Positions 50,330 through 61,890 are shown, counted from the stretch's first letter. The stretch is DNA of 64,000 bases from Coriaria nepalensis (GCA_027186245.1 CP114496.1:2983501-3047500), one strand, 5' to 3'. Made by a program: numbers and translations. Notes: generated from the letters alone by a model not told the origin.

Positions 50330-52141
50330 GGATCTCTGACCAGACACTTGAGAATGACCAAAGAGATGTTCTTAGTTTATGGAAGTTCTAACTTGAAAAT
50401 TGAGGGTTTCACATACTCTAGTTTCCAGTCAGATATTGATGATAATAAATCAATTTCAGGCTTCATCTTCACACTAAATGGTGGAGCGGTTAGTTAAAAG
50501 AGTTCTAAACAAGAACCAATTATGGATTCCAGCACTGAAGTTGAATACATTGAAGCTTCAGAAGTAGTAAAAAAGGTGATTTTGATGACAAAGTTCATCA
50601 TAATTGAACTTGTTGTGGTTTCGAGCATCGTTGATCTTGTAGTAGTATACTAGGATAATAATGGTGCGATAGCATAAGCAAAGGAACCTAGGTCTCATCA
50701 AAAATAAAAAAAAACGTGATGCAATGTTATCATCTCATTGGAGAGATAGTTGGAAAATGAGACCTTAACATAGAAAGGGTCAACATAGATGATAACATAG
50801 CAGATCCATTCACTAAGGTGCTTTCCCAACAAAAGTTTAATAGTCATCTTGACAAGATGAGAATTAGATTAAAAAACGATTGACTTTAGTGTAAGTGGGA
50901 GATTGAAAGTTATGTCTGTTAAACCATTCAGATTTTGACCCGATGTTTCCTTGAGTACAGTGCTTCATGTTTTGACATCATTTCAATTAGCCCTAGCCAT
51001 TAGTGAACACGGGGTGAATCGTTGGGCATGAAGTATTTTGTAAGAAGGTTGTGAGTCTTTAAGAGAGAATCCATTGCTTCTATGCTTTAAAAAAGATCCT
51101 ATGGATTACATACTTTATTAAACAAGGAATCTCTGCATAGTAGTATGGTATGAAAAGAGTTTACGTAAATCCATTATCAATATTTAATAAATATATAATG
51201 ATGCCATAGATAAACCATGCCCTAGGATATATAATCCATTGTCTATTAGGGTTTAACAGATAAACCATGCTCTAGAATGAATCGAGATATTGGTGAGATG
51301 GAAAGATTGTTATTGTAAGCATACTATAGTCACAACGGGTACTTCTCATCTTCCGGGTAGTTTTGACGCTTTGCTAGAACTCAATCTTGTCATAGAGGTT
51401 TCAATTTATTTAATTATGAAATGATAAAGTTAATTGTTTAATTTAAAAGAATATTTTAAACTAAATGAAAGGGTTAATGGGGCGAACTTTTACTTGAATT
51501 TTTATAGGTCAAGTTAATCAAACGGTTGATTAAATATCTAGGGGTATTATCCATTAAGGAGGCTAGCCATGATGTGGGCTTGACCCAATTATTTTCTTAA
51601 AGAATTTTAAGATAAAAAGCAACTAAAGATGATAAGAGTTTTAAAGAAACTAGGAAACCTAATGTGATCAGGAAACTATAACTTAGTTGTACCCATAAAT
51701 ACACCCTAAGTCCTTAGCTGAATACATCAGGTCTTCCAAACCTCCTTGGCCGAAAATCCTACAGAGAAAAGAGAGAGTCTCTTCCCTTCCTTTTTTGCGA
51801 ACTTATTATTTCATGAGTTAAAACTTCAAATAGAAACTTAACTGTGCGAAACGAATCGTGTGGACTAAGGTTAGAGGGTGAACACGTAGGTGCCTCCCAT
51901 CTCATCAAAGAAGAGTTATGTATCAAATTATTCAAGAAGAAATGTATCCTTTTTAACTTAATCTTTATTTTAATATTGATGGGATTTAATGTGCTTTTTG
52001 TAAAAGGATTATATGTGATATAATTGTTATATGATCGATCTTGCTAGAAACTATGCATGCTAGGATTTGATATGAATAAAATTTTAATTAGTTACTTTCG
52101 TTGTGTTTACTCTGTTATATCCATGCATACGTTTTCTAACT
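50330..52141 (+). mobile_element. Ty1/copia 3' end: RNase H relic, polypurine tract and 3' LTR
   Basis: 50330-50880 translates, with stops, to a copia RNase H: a GFTYSSFQSDIDDNKSISG-like motif, then STEVEYIEASE, then NGAIA.AKEPRSHQK and the closing IADPFTKVLS (50805-50830). It is followed by the polypurine stretch AAGTGGGAGAT (50893-50903). An LTR starts about 50904 and ends near 52141 (CATACGTTTTCTAAC). The LTR has TATA-like and ATGCATGCTA motifs and is related to the reversed LTR at 37908-39400. Upstream pol is replaced by gypsy sequence, so the element is truncated. Confidence 0.85.
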
Positions 52142-52423
52142 TCTTTGGCACTCTAGAAAGTTGATATTGACGGCAAAGACTGGCAGCAAGGGAATATGTT
52201 GAACAAACCGTAATATTTTGGCTGCCACGACTAGAAAATACAGCTTGAATATGTCGTTATAGTTACAGCCCGCCAAACAAATCATGCTAACTGGAAGAGC
52301 CTAGCATTCCTTTGGAAGATCCCTTAAAGTAAACCATTATAGCCCAAAGACGCAACTTGAGAATTGGTTGTAGCCTAAGGAAGGGCTTTCCCTATTTATA
52401 TCATAGAAAAAAGAAAAACATTA

Positions 52424-54010
52424 CTAGAACGAGAGGTTGAAACCATCGTATATAGAAAGCTCCATCCCGTAACTCGACCGGCCCCCATCAAATATTCGTT
52501 TACCCGGACGTAAGGTAGGGAAATGAAAGTAGATCCAATATAGAACTACGAATAGAGCTCCTTCAGCCATAGAAAAGGGTCTAACTACCAGATCGTCACA
52601 ACCTCTATTGATATAATCTAAAATGAAGAAAGCTAGAGAGAACCTAGTAACTTGTGCCAGAGCAACAATAAGAGAAAGCATCTCCTTCGTGGTAGCTCGG
52701 GCGAAGATGCACACTAGCAATCAACACACCAAGATCAGCATAAAGGTCACATGCTCATGATATATGATTGCATCATCGTAATCTCGAAAAATTTCTGTGA
52801 AAGCCCAATAAGAAAGTCCTCATGCCCAGGGGAAGTCCTCTGCCGTAGCAAGCAAGCCGACTCATATCTTAATGCCTTCAATCAATAACTCAGAGATGGC
52901 AGTTACATAAGGATGGTCACCATCATAGTCCCATGAAGCAATTGTAGGACCCCAACTAATAGCTTATCACTACTAGCAGGATGACTGAATCATAAACGAA
53001 CAACTGGTATGTCAACTCAATGAATGTAGTCAGGCCGACCGGTACGTCATGAAATGGGTATATCTCCCAATCTGGAAACGACCATTCACCAGGATGCAAG
53101 GACCTAATGATGCCTCCAAGCCGCTTATCGCTAGGGTACTATAGTCATAATCGGCTGAGGGAGGATTCTTGGATGTGATGAAAGCAACGGTAAAAAGGAT
53201 GGTCATGATGAGGGTAAGGATTCTTAAAACCTTCTTGATGTTCTTGAACTTTTGTTGGTAATCTTGAAGTTTCTTAAAAGGATTGAGAAATAGAGGATGG
53301 AATGATTTTTAGTAAATTTGGGAGGGAATAAAATGGGATTAAGAAGGTTAGAGGGAGTGCTTTTCTGATGAAAGTAAGAAGTGAAGAATAAGGAGGTAAA
53401 AAAGTACATAATGACAAATTCATTATGAATTTGATGGTAATGTTCTTGAGTAGAATGGATCTGAGATCTCTTTCGATCCAACTTTTTCAACTCCACATTA
53501 TAGTTTATGAGATAATTTGAAGCCTTCATCCTAGCTTCTAATTATTCTTGGTAAGGAGAAGTCGATCAACTCATCTCATCAGCTATCCTCTTCAGTCTAA
53601 CCCGAACCTAATCGGTCACTTGCTTGGAATAAATCGCTATGTTTAGCTCACTAAAATATCTTCAAGAGTGGTGTCTTGTTGCATAACAGCCATGTCTTAA
53701 AGCAAGAATGACGATAACTTTATGGAGAAATGATGGAGAATGGGAGGAAGGGGGATCAGATCTCACAATATTAAGATAGGATGAAGATGATGGATTAACA
53801 AGCAGTGTAGAACGAGGTGAAAACCTAACCCACGCATAACTCCATTATTTTGGTTCATGTCGAAGATGAAAAGACTAGGCATTGGTGGAGATTTGGACAT
53901 GAGAATTTTAAACTTCTGATGGTGGGTCATTTGACTCTTGGATGACTTAAGAGCTAGCCTCAGAAGGGTCGCTCTCATAACTTTGGGGAGAGTTGGCCAT
54001 TTTTGTTTAT
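52424..54010 (-). pseudogene. Unidentified minus-strand gene-like relic
   Basis: Not recognised. On the minus strand a plausible start (MANSPQSYESDPSEASS) lies near 54002. Coding-like pieces continue in different frames: LKKLDRKRSQIHSTQ near 53490, SDKRLGGIIRSLHPGEWSFP near 53130, EIYPFHDVPVGLTTFIELTYQ near 53060. The open frame 52720-52424 has VALAQVTRFSLAFFILDYI and WIYFHFPTLRPGKRIFDGG. GC content is higher than in the flanks and complexity is normal, so this was once real coding sequence. It could be a retroelement gene, a host gene fragment or organelle-derived DNA. The order along the minus strand suggests a single former gene. Confidence 0.35.
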
Positions 54011-54159
54011 AGATGCCCAAAATGATGCAAGAAAGACTGAATGTATAGAGAAGGACGAGGATTATCGTGTCATTTATCCCACATGCTTTCAAAATAATAT
54101 TGAATAAGAAGGATAAAGAGAGGCATTTTATTGATATCAAAATTGTCATTTTGACACAT

Positions 54160-55280
54160 GTCACATAGCCATTTAGAATTTAAAAAGTGGTTAAGATACT
54201 AATCAGCACGAACATCTCATCAATCCAAGAACGACCGATTATATTTACCATTTGTGTTGACTTTCAGTCAAGGAGATAAAGGAAGGCTGATCAGTAGTTG
54301 ACTGCCCACCTTTTGGCTGACAGTCAAGTTGAACGATGACCATATTTCTAGAATATTCTTGGACAATTGGTTACCAATGGATAAGCCTTAAATTAGGGAA
54401 GAAGTTGCTTGATAATAGGAAGTGTTGACTCATTCAAAGCCAATATTTGGCCAAAAGGAGAGAGAAATCGGCTAACCTAAACAAAAGCCTTAAAATGATA
54501 AATTAGTTTCCTAGAAGTACCACACTTTAATTGAATAGGTCACTATTAAGGCCACATTCGGTTGACTAGAAGCGCAATTCGACCAACTCCAAGCTGGAAA
54601 AGAGGCCACTATGAAAAAAGAGAGCAACAAATTAGGAAAATGGGTCCAATTGGCTAATTTTCATCAATTTAGCAAGGAGAATGCCTTACAAATCAAATAA
54701 TGTTTACTTGGTCAAGATTAAAAGCTTATTGCCCAAGGATACTTTCCGAACAAGAATGTTGCCACCCAAGTTAGAGTCGGAACTTGTCGATCAAGCAACT
54801 AGGAGTCTTAGTTTGCCTATAAATAAAGACCTTTGCTAAAGAAAAAAAGGACCACTCAACAAACACATCAATCTAACATTGATTATCCAAGACTCACACT
54901 ATTTATCATCCTTCAATAGATATTTTATTACTTTTTCATTAAAGTTCCTACATTCCAAGTCATTCACTTGCTAATGTCTTTACTTTGAACAATGTATTTA
55001 TGGCTCTATAAGCTCATGGCTTGCATGATTCTTAAGAATTTTAATGTTTACCTTCACCAATCCAACGGAATTCAATTATTATTTTCATCGTTCAGTAGAT
55101 TTAATATCCAAAATTAGTGTAACCCTTTAATTTTTTATTCATTTCAATCGCTCATTTCATTCAAGTCAGATTTCCTTTCTAGTCAACACATATCGTTAAC
55201 CCGACCATGTTCTTTATCTTTCCGTGTTCTACTATCGGAACATAATGACGCAACGAATCAAAACTTTAACTCACATTCGG
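54160..55280 (+). mobile_element. Possible gypsy-type LTR or leader relic
   Basis: A TATA-like box (CCTATAAATAAAGACC, 54817-54832) is followed by CA-rich transcript-leader-like sequence and by CATTCACTTGCTAATGTCTT (54962-54981), a style seen in R/U5 regions of large plant gypsy LTRs. No termini or coding region were identified, so this is tentative. Confidence 0.3.
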
Positions 55281-55599
55281 GTAAGTCTCAATTGTTTTTC
55301 TTCTTTCAGTTTATGATTTTTCCACCATAAAAATCAAATTGTTTACTTTGCAGTTATTTCATCATCATGTGGTAGTGGGTACTTCAATTCGAAGAATGGG
55401 GATTCATTTAGCTTCAACTTATTGGTATTGTCATTTCAAGAGCAGTCAATACATCCAACATCTTTTTATAGATAGTGAGATTGTTAGGAAAACTTGGTAG
55501 ATTTTTAGTTATATTTCAATATCACACTCTTTTATGAACCATTGCTCGATAGTTTTAAACTTTTGTGGAGAACGTTGAAGGGAACTCTAGTTTCCGTCC

Positions 55600-56312
55600 G
55601 TTGGTTATCTAATTACCACTCTTATTTGTTGGGAAGTTTGGCTTTCCATGAATAGATCTATTTATGAGGATGGTAATATATGTAATGCATGGATTTTGTT
55701 TAAACTCATGGTTGGATTAAAGATCTTGACAAGCATTCGAAGGTAAGATCATTTCGTCTACTTTTGGAAAGAACTCGGTTCCATTATTGGATTATCTAAT
55801 TAGGCGGATTGCTCATAGGCCTATTTTGTGTAAGTGCAATCTTACTCCTGTAGGTTACTACAAACTTAACATGGACGAGGCGTTGAAGAGGTTGGATGGT
55901 TGTGCTAGTTATGGAGGCCTTGTTCGATATCACCTAGGACATGTGTGTTTTGCCTTTCATACCTCTTTTCACATCCAATCTAACTTTATTATTGAGTTCC
56001 ATGGTTTGTTCTTGGGTATCTAGAAGGCACTTTTATATGGATGCATTTCTTTATTCGTTGAGAGTGATTCTCTTAGTTTGGTCATTTCTACCATGAGCTC
56101 CTATCCAAATTTGTCTTTTTCTTACTAAGGGAACACTCTTCAATGTTGGCTTCCATCTTTCGATATTAAGATCTCACATGTCTTTATCAAATATAATTTT
56201 ATGGCCAATGCCCTTGCTAATGTTATTAGTTCTCATGCTTTAGATTTTTCTAAAAATTGTCTTCCTCCTCTAGTGAGAAATTACTTACTAGAGGATAAAA
56301 AGGGATTGTGAT
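55600..56312 (+). pseudogene. LINE (L1-type) RNase H-like domain relic
   Basis: The open frame 55787-56023 and the following stretch match the RNase H-like tail of plant L1 retrotransposons: VGYYKLNMDEA (usually ..KLNTDGA), GGLVRYHLG, IEFHGLFLGI, FVESDSLSL and FIKYNFMANALAN. Stops at about 56021 and near 56126 break it. The upstream piece 55625-55760 resembles the region before RNase H. No reverse transcriptase precedes it. Confidence 0.7.
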
Positions 56313-56559
56313 ATGGGAATAATTGCACAGACTAAAAGTAGAGCATCAGCCGAGACAATGTGCCATTCTAGAGAAGGTCACGCCAACCCAAATGGATATC
56401 AGATTATGAATTGGGCAAGCTCAAATGAGCTCATAAAAGGGAGAATTGGTTCAACTATAATTTGTTAAAAATATAGCCAGAGATAATAACTGTAAACAAG
56501 AAACTGACGCCTTGAATTGCATAAGAACTACTCATGTAAACTAAAAAGCAGTTCATGAA

Positions 56560-57330
56560 AAATGATAAGTCTCTCTCTCTAAAGTCTTCTTCTCTTTCTA
56601 AATCCCCAAATTTCTAGAGTTTCGCAATTGGACAAAAAAATAATTGTAACAATTGGTGTTCTCATTGACAAACTTCTTCATAATCATGCAATGGCATAAA
56701 CTAGAGACATAAGAAGTATAGTATATTTTATGAAGTTGACCTATTCAGAAATGAATGAGAGGAGATCAAGAAGGTTATGCCTCAAATGTGATGAAAGGAT
56801 TAGCTTTTCTAACAAATGTAAAGACAACTTTTATACCTTATTAATTACGTCAGATGAAGATTAGAATGATTCTCAATTTCTTGAAATATCGCAGTTTTTC
56901 TTCCGATTATAGTTGCTTCTATTAAAGTTGCTAAAAATACTAATCTGAACTTAAATTCCATAATCAAGGAAGCTACTATTGATCATCTTAACTATGTGAT
57001 AAGAACTAGTGTCGATTCCATGGCGAAAAAAGATGTTAAAGAGGAATTGAATTAGCAATCAATGGACAAAACAACCTACACACTTTCACAAGTGAGGATA
57101 TTGGCTCCCTATCCCATTTGGTCACCTACCAATTGAGTCAGAAAATCTTGAAGTCGTTGATATTGCGGAGTTTAGGAGTTGGACTAAAAAATAGTAATAG
57201 ATTGCCTCACTTAAGGATGCAATTCTTTTGTTGCTTAATAATATTTATTTTCCTTTTAAAAAAAGATCTAATACCGAGGTTAGTTATAATTAAGACAATA
57301 GAGGAAGCAATGATCCTCACGTCAAATTAA
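56560..57330 (+). mobile_element. Ty3/gypsy relic: leader, primer-binding-like site and gag zinc knuckle
   Basis: AACAATTGGTGTTCTCATTG at 56650 resembles the conserved ACAATTGGTGCTTTCATTG leader of a common plant gypsy group. Within 100 bases follows KLTYSEMNERRSRRLC..CDERISFSNKC (56740-56830), the end of gag with its CCHC knuckle in which the His is lost. Most of gag is therefore deleted. The DED-rich stretch after it fits the usual link to protease. Later sequence to about 57330 is too decayed to assign. Confidence 0.6.
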
Positions 57331-57774
57331 ATTCTCAGCCCAAAACATGCTTACATTTATGTTTCTCTTTTTTGTCTCTTATCAGTTTTTTTTAAGGATT
57401 TTATTGTACGAAGTTGAAAATAGGTGAAAAATATTATTATGTTAATGTACATGGAGGGGATATTATTATTATGTCGAAAAGAAAAGAAGGCCCAAAAGTA
57501 TTTTGGTTAAGAAGAAAAAAAAGTAAAAAAAAAACAGTTTAGGTCTTGGTCCTTAATACCTAGACTTATACCGGTACCGATATCAATACAGTAATATCTT
57601 ATTCGATACTAAAAATTAGTACTGATATCGACTTCGAAATCATAAGTTTCACTGGAATTGGATATTTACCCACCACAAAAACTCAAGCTGATTAGACAAA
57701 AAGTTCACTGAGTTAGAAGAATGTAAAAGTTAGTCAAACCTGAATGAATCTTAGTTGTTTATTCATGTAACTCT

Positions 57775-58770
57775 CTTTGCAACTTTTTAGTCGTTGTATA
57801 GTTTAAATATGATATTTTAGTCCATCTGATTATTTTTTTAAATTATACTTTCATCTTTAATATTTTATTATTTCTATCTATATCCCTATTAATTTATCAT
57901 TCTATTTTATAACCCAATTTTTTATTTTTGCAAAACTAAAAAATTAATGTTAAAAATAACCCAATTTGATTTCTTAGAAAAAAACCGATCAAAATGATCG
58001 GTTTTTTTTTTCAAGAATTTGATTAAAATGATCCAATTTATTTGTGTGGTACCCAAATCGAATTGGTCTAATTCTTCTTGAGGAACCCAATTAGATTGAT
58101 CCAATCTTTCACGAAGAACAAGATTCAATCAATCCAATTTTTCTTAGCGAAGAACCAAATATAGTTAAATAAATAAATAAAAAATCAGATCTCGATTAAT
58201 GGAGGTTGCGAGCTCACGAGAGTTCTATCAATAGGTCTTGAGATTAGAATTGAGCTCGCGACCTCCATTGATGGAGTTTTTGTTAACTCAAGCCGAGTTC
58301 ACGATCTCCATTAATGGAGGTCTCGTGAGCTTGTATCTAAGCTTGAGACCTCCATTAATAGAGGTATGATTTTTATTTTTTTCAATTACATCCAGCTTTT
58401 TGCGAGGAACAACTGAATCGATTGGATCTTTTTCTTCATAAAGGATTATATCGATTCGATCGAGTTCCTCATGAAAAATCGTGCCGATTCGATTTGGATA
58501 CTACTCCGATAAATGAGATCGTTTCTCGCAAAAAAGAGGGAATGTTTTGATTGTATTATTTTTTTTTTCAGAAATCGGATCGGTTTTTTAAATATTAATT
58601 TTTTATTTTTCCAAAATGAAAAATAAAATTTTGGATTATAAAATAATATTTTAATAGGGGAGAAAAATAAAAATAAAAAAAGATTAAGGATGAAGAATAA
58701 AAAAAAATGATCATAAGGATTAAAAAGTCTCATTTAAACTGTACATGGACTAAAAAGTTTAAGAAAATGA
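57775..58770. mobile_element. Long terminal-inverted-repeat element with palindromic interior
   Basis: The left arm 57775-57975 (CAACTTTTTAGTCGTTGTAT...) is repeated in reverse at 58560-58770 (...GTACATGGACTAAAAAGTTT), giving arms of about 200 bp. Between them are inverted copies of one cassette: AATGGAGGTTGCGAGCTC (58198-58215) against GAGCTCGCGACCTCCATT (58252-58269), and a CTCCATTAATGGAG palindrome near 58303. No coding frame. Long arms suggest a Mutator-like MITE; class and target duplication are unproven. Confidence 0.6.
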
Positions 58771-59085
58771 TATAAAAATTGTACAAATTGAACTACATTG
58801 TGACTAAAAATTAAATTTACCCATATAAGTAATATCATTTTTTCTTTTTCATAAAACACAAAATAATTAAATAAATATCACAAATAAATATTGATATGTC
58901 TTTGAAATCTACAACACTTTTTAAAGCTTAAGAAATAAGAAAGAAAGAGGTATATAATCAATAAAATTGAAATATATCATCACTTTTATATCACTCAATC
59001 CGTTGCTTCACTTTAATTATTTCGTGTGACATAATTAATTAAAAATTAGTCGGTTGGTCTAAATAATGAGAGATTATATCAAAAT
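58405..59085. repeat. Direct duplication, copy A
   Basis: The segment from AATCGATTGGATC to TAATGAGAGATT recurs at 59138-59812 in the same order and orientation, offset by about 733 bases (GTGCCGATTCGATTTGGATA at 58481 and 59214). It overlaps the right arm of the inverted-repeat element. Confidence 0.8.
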
Positions 59086-59137
59086 CAAGAGTCGTTTTTA
59101 TTTGTTAAGAATTCAAAATAAAAAATGTATCATTTAT

Positions 59138-59812
59138 TTCAATAATTGAATCGATCAGATCTTTTTCTTCATGAAGGATTATATTAATCCAATCAGGTTC
59201 CTCAAGAAAAATAGTGCCGATTCGATTTGGATACTCCACGGATAAATGAGATCGTTTCTTGCCAAAAAGAGGGAATGTTTTGATTGTATTATTATTATTT
59301 TTTTTTTTTTCAGAAATCGGATCGGTTTTTTTAATATAATTTTTTTATTTTTGAAAAAATGAAAAATAAAATTTTGGATTATAAAATAGAATAATATTAA
59401 AATAGAGGAGAAAAATAAAAATAGTGAAAGATTAAAAATGAAATAATAATAAAAAAATAATCAGAAGGACTAAAAAGTTTTATTTAAATTGTATATAAAT
59501 TAAAAAGTTACAAAAAAATTATATAAAAACTGTACAAATTGAAGGACCAAAAATTAAATTCACCCATATAAATAATATCATTTTTCCGTTTTCATAACGT
59601 AACTCAAAATAAATAAATAAATATCGTGTCTTTGAAATCTACAACACCATTTAAAACCTAAGAAATAAGAAAGAAAGAGGTACATAATCAATAAAATTAG
59701 AATATATGATCACTTTTATATTACTGAATTTGATGTGTTGCATCACTTTAATTATTTCATGTGACAAAATTAATTAAAAATTACTCGGCTGGTCTAAATA
59801 ATGAGAGATTTG
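59138..59812. repeat. Direct duplication, copy B
   Basis: Diverged second copy of 58405-59085, with many small indels in A/T runs. Confidence 0.8.
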
Positions 59813-59884
59813 TTCGATTTTCTGAGTAAAAATAAAACTAAAATATATAGGAATTTTTTCGAAAGTAAGCTACTTTGGATCTCC

Positions 59885-60890
59885 TTTTAGATAGGGGCGG
59901 AGTAAGAAAACTTTTTCAGGGTGGGCAAAATTTGGAAGAGAAAAAAATTGAGGGGAAATTTTATAAAAGCCTAAATTTTGGGGGGAATTTATATGCTTAA
60001 GGTTTATGTTGATTCAGCATTTGAAACTACATTTCTGTCTAAAATCCAGCATGGATGGACACAACTTTAGGTTTGTCTCCGTTGAAGTTTACTTCACAAA
60101 GTAACTAACATACAGTCTGCCCATACTTCATTTTGAAATTTAACCCAAATGAACCTAAATTTACCTTATTTATCTATCATTCAAATGTGACCTAGCCAAT
60201 GGATCCAAAAAATGACCTAGGCTGAATGGTAGAAGATGATGAACAGTAAATTTTAGGGATTTTCATTAGAATTACGAATTTGTGATCAATTCTTTCAATT
60301 AAGCTTGAATTTCAATCATAATATCCATTACTTATCGATTTGAAACACTAATTTTTTTAAAATCCATTTAAATTTAACCTTAATCAAAGTTTATTTTTCT
60401 TTGGGTAAGAAACTAAGAATTCTAAATTTTTAGATTCTAATCCCACTTGATAATCAGACTAATTATCAACCCAATCTCAATTATTTGGGAAACTTCAAAC
60501 ATAATATTTTCCTACCATAGATCATTTCATTCCATATTGAAAATATGATTATACCCTTAATCACAATACAAATCAAATCCCTAACAAAATTAGCAGATGG
60601 TAATGAAAATATTGAATTCGAATTTTATAGAAAGGGGTCAGCAAGCTTGAAGTAGGAAAAAAAGAAAAGAAAAGGAATGGCTCAGATTTAGCCGTTCATT
60701 TTCCACGCAGTCGGCTTCGTTGGAGTCGAAGGTAAGATGTTGTTTTCTCAACCATTAGATTAAAATGAAGGGCTGAAAATTAAAAACTCATGCCCGGCAG
60801 GCAAGCTATTTTCAGGCACCGAATCCTATCTTACCTTTTCATCTCTTGTCAGATGCCATTTACAAAAGGCGCCAAATAAGATTACAAGCT
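59885..60890. other. Upstream region of CAS; no gene seen
   Basis: It starts with a transposon-end-like AGGGGCGGAGTAAG (59891). 60000-60640 has no coding signal. 60700-60890 has normal complexity and is probably the CAS promoter. Confidence 0.4.
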
Positions 60891-60898
60891 TATAAAAG
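60891..60898 (+). promoter_or_regulatory. TATA box of CAS
   Basis: TATAAAAG lies about 135 bp before the CAS start codon, followed by a transcribed-leader-like stretch containing a (CT)n run at 60992-61012. The position fits a plant TATA promoter with a leader of about 100 bases. Confidence 0.6.
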
Positions 60899-60991
60899 GG
60901 CCGAGGGAATCTCCCTTTTTACCATGGGTTCTCAAATATTTCAGATTTCCACCCCATATTTCTCATCACTTAATCCTCTTTGATTTACAAC

Positions 60992-61012
60992 CTCTCTCTC
61001 TCTCTCTCTCTG
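60992..61012. repeat. (CT)n tract in CAS leader
   Basis: A pure CT dinucleotide run about 20 bases before the start codon. Confidence 0.85.
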
Positions 61013-61029
61013 CCTTCAAAGAGGCAAAG

Positions 61030-61767
61030 ATGGCGTCTATGAAAATGGCCACCCCTAAACGCCACGTGTCCCCTCTTCCCTCACGCTCATTCCTACCTAG
61101 AAGCTTTTCTCGAACCCTGTTAGAAGCCAACGCATTAGCTTTGCCCCCATCAACTGCCGTCTCTCTCTTTGCCTTCTTCACACCACCCTTTGAAGCCAAG
61201 GCACTCACCAAGGACCAAATTGTCTCTTCTTTCACCCAGGTAAAGCCCAGTTGCATTCAAGAGAGGCAGCAGGCACACTTCCCTTGTCATTCTCATAATT
61301 ATAAATTTACCCCTAAATTTGTAAATTATTTATAAATAAATCCATAATTCTTATTTATTATCCATTTGTCCCACCTTTAGTTTTGTTCGATATTTTAAAT
61401 GTCTATTTACATATTGTATTCAATTTTTTGCCTCTGCCCATAATTTTTTCCTGGGTCCGCCCCTGTGTAAATCTGCTTCGTTAAATCCTCAAAATCTTGT
61501 CATAATGTTCTGGGATAATAGGTGGAGAAGACAATAGATGAGGTTCAAGAAGCGGGTTCAAATGTTATCAGTATTACACAGCAAGTGTTTGAAACGCTGG
61601 GAAACGCCTTCAAGCCAGGGTTTGATGCGACGGTACCAATTCTAAAGCAGGCCGGTGAACAGGCCTTGAAGATTTCTGGTCCAGCAATTTCTGAGGCCGC
61701 TAAGACGGCCCAAGATGCCATTCAAGGCTCCGGCATTAATCCCCAACCTGTTCTTACTGCTGCTAAG
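61030..61767 (+). CDS. CAS: Chloroplast calcium-sensing receptor CAS, exons 1 and 2 (5' partial)
   Basis: Exon 1 61030-61239 (70 codons) and exon 2 61522-61767 (82 codons), both introns in phase 0 with GT-AG or GT donor borders. Residues 1 to about 57 are Ser/Arg/Pro-rich and end in a hydrophobic stretch with an AKA-type site (56-58), fitting a plastid/thylakoid targeting peptide. The match to CAS is KDQIVSSFTQ-VEKTIDEVQEAGSN and then the repeated amphipathic QAGEQALKISGPAISEA segment. In Arabidopsis CAS is a thylakoid membrane protein needed for calcium-induced stomatal closure and for light acclimation, with a lumen-facing N-terminal part, one membrane span and a stromal rhodanese-like domain. 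The span and rhodanese domain would lie in later exons, not found before the right edge at 64000, so intron 2 is longer than 2.2 kb. Confidence 0.92.
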
Positions 61768-61867
61768 GTTCTATTTTTTTTTTCTTTTTAACGTCCACTG
61801 CATTTTTAATATCACTTAAGTAGAAAGAAAAGACTTGGTTTGAAGACAAATTAGTAGCTCTTTTTTT

Positions 61868-61890
61868 GGGGGGGGTGGGGGGGGGGGGGG
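61868..61890 (+). repeat. Poly-G tract in CAS intron 2
   Basis: Eight G, one T, then fourteen G on the coding strand, about 100 bases after the exon 2 donor site. A G-quadruplex is possible. Length errors are also common in such runs. Confidence 0.9.

Noticed and set aside
52424..52720. 98-codon minus frame as a mitochondrial DNA insertion
   Set aside because: Composition suggested organelle origin, but no known mitochondrial gene could be recognised; kept only as an unidentified relic.
59891..61460. AGGGGCGGA at 59891 and TCCGCCCCT at 61452 as ends of one element enclosing CAS exon 1
   Set aside because: The match is about 10 bases, a very common plant transposon-end phrase, and exon 2 lies outside; two independent insertions are more likely.
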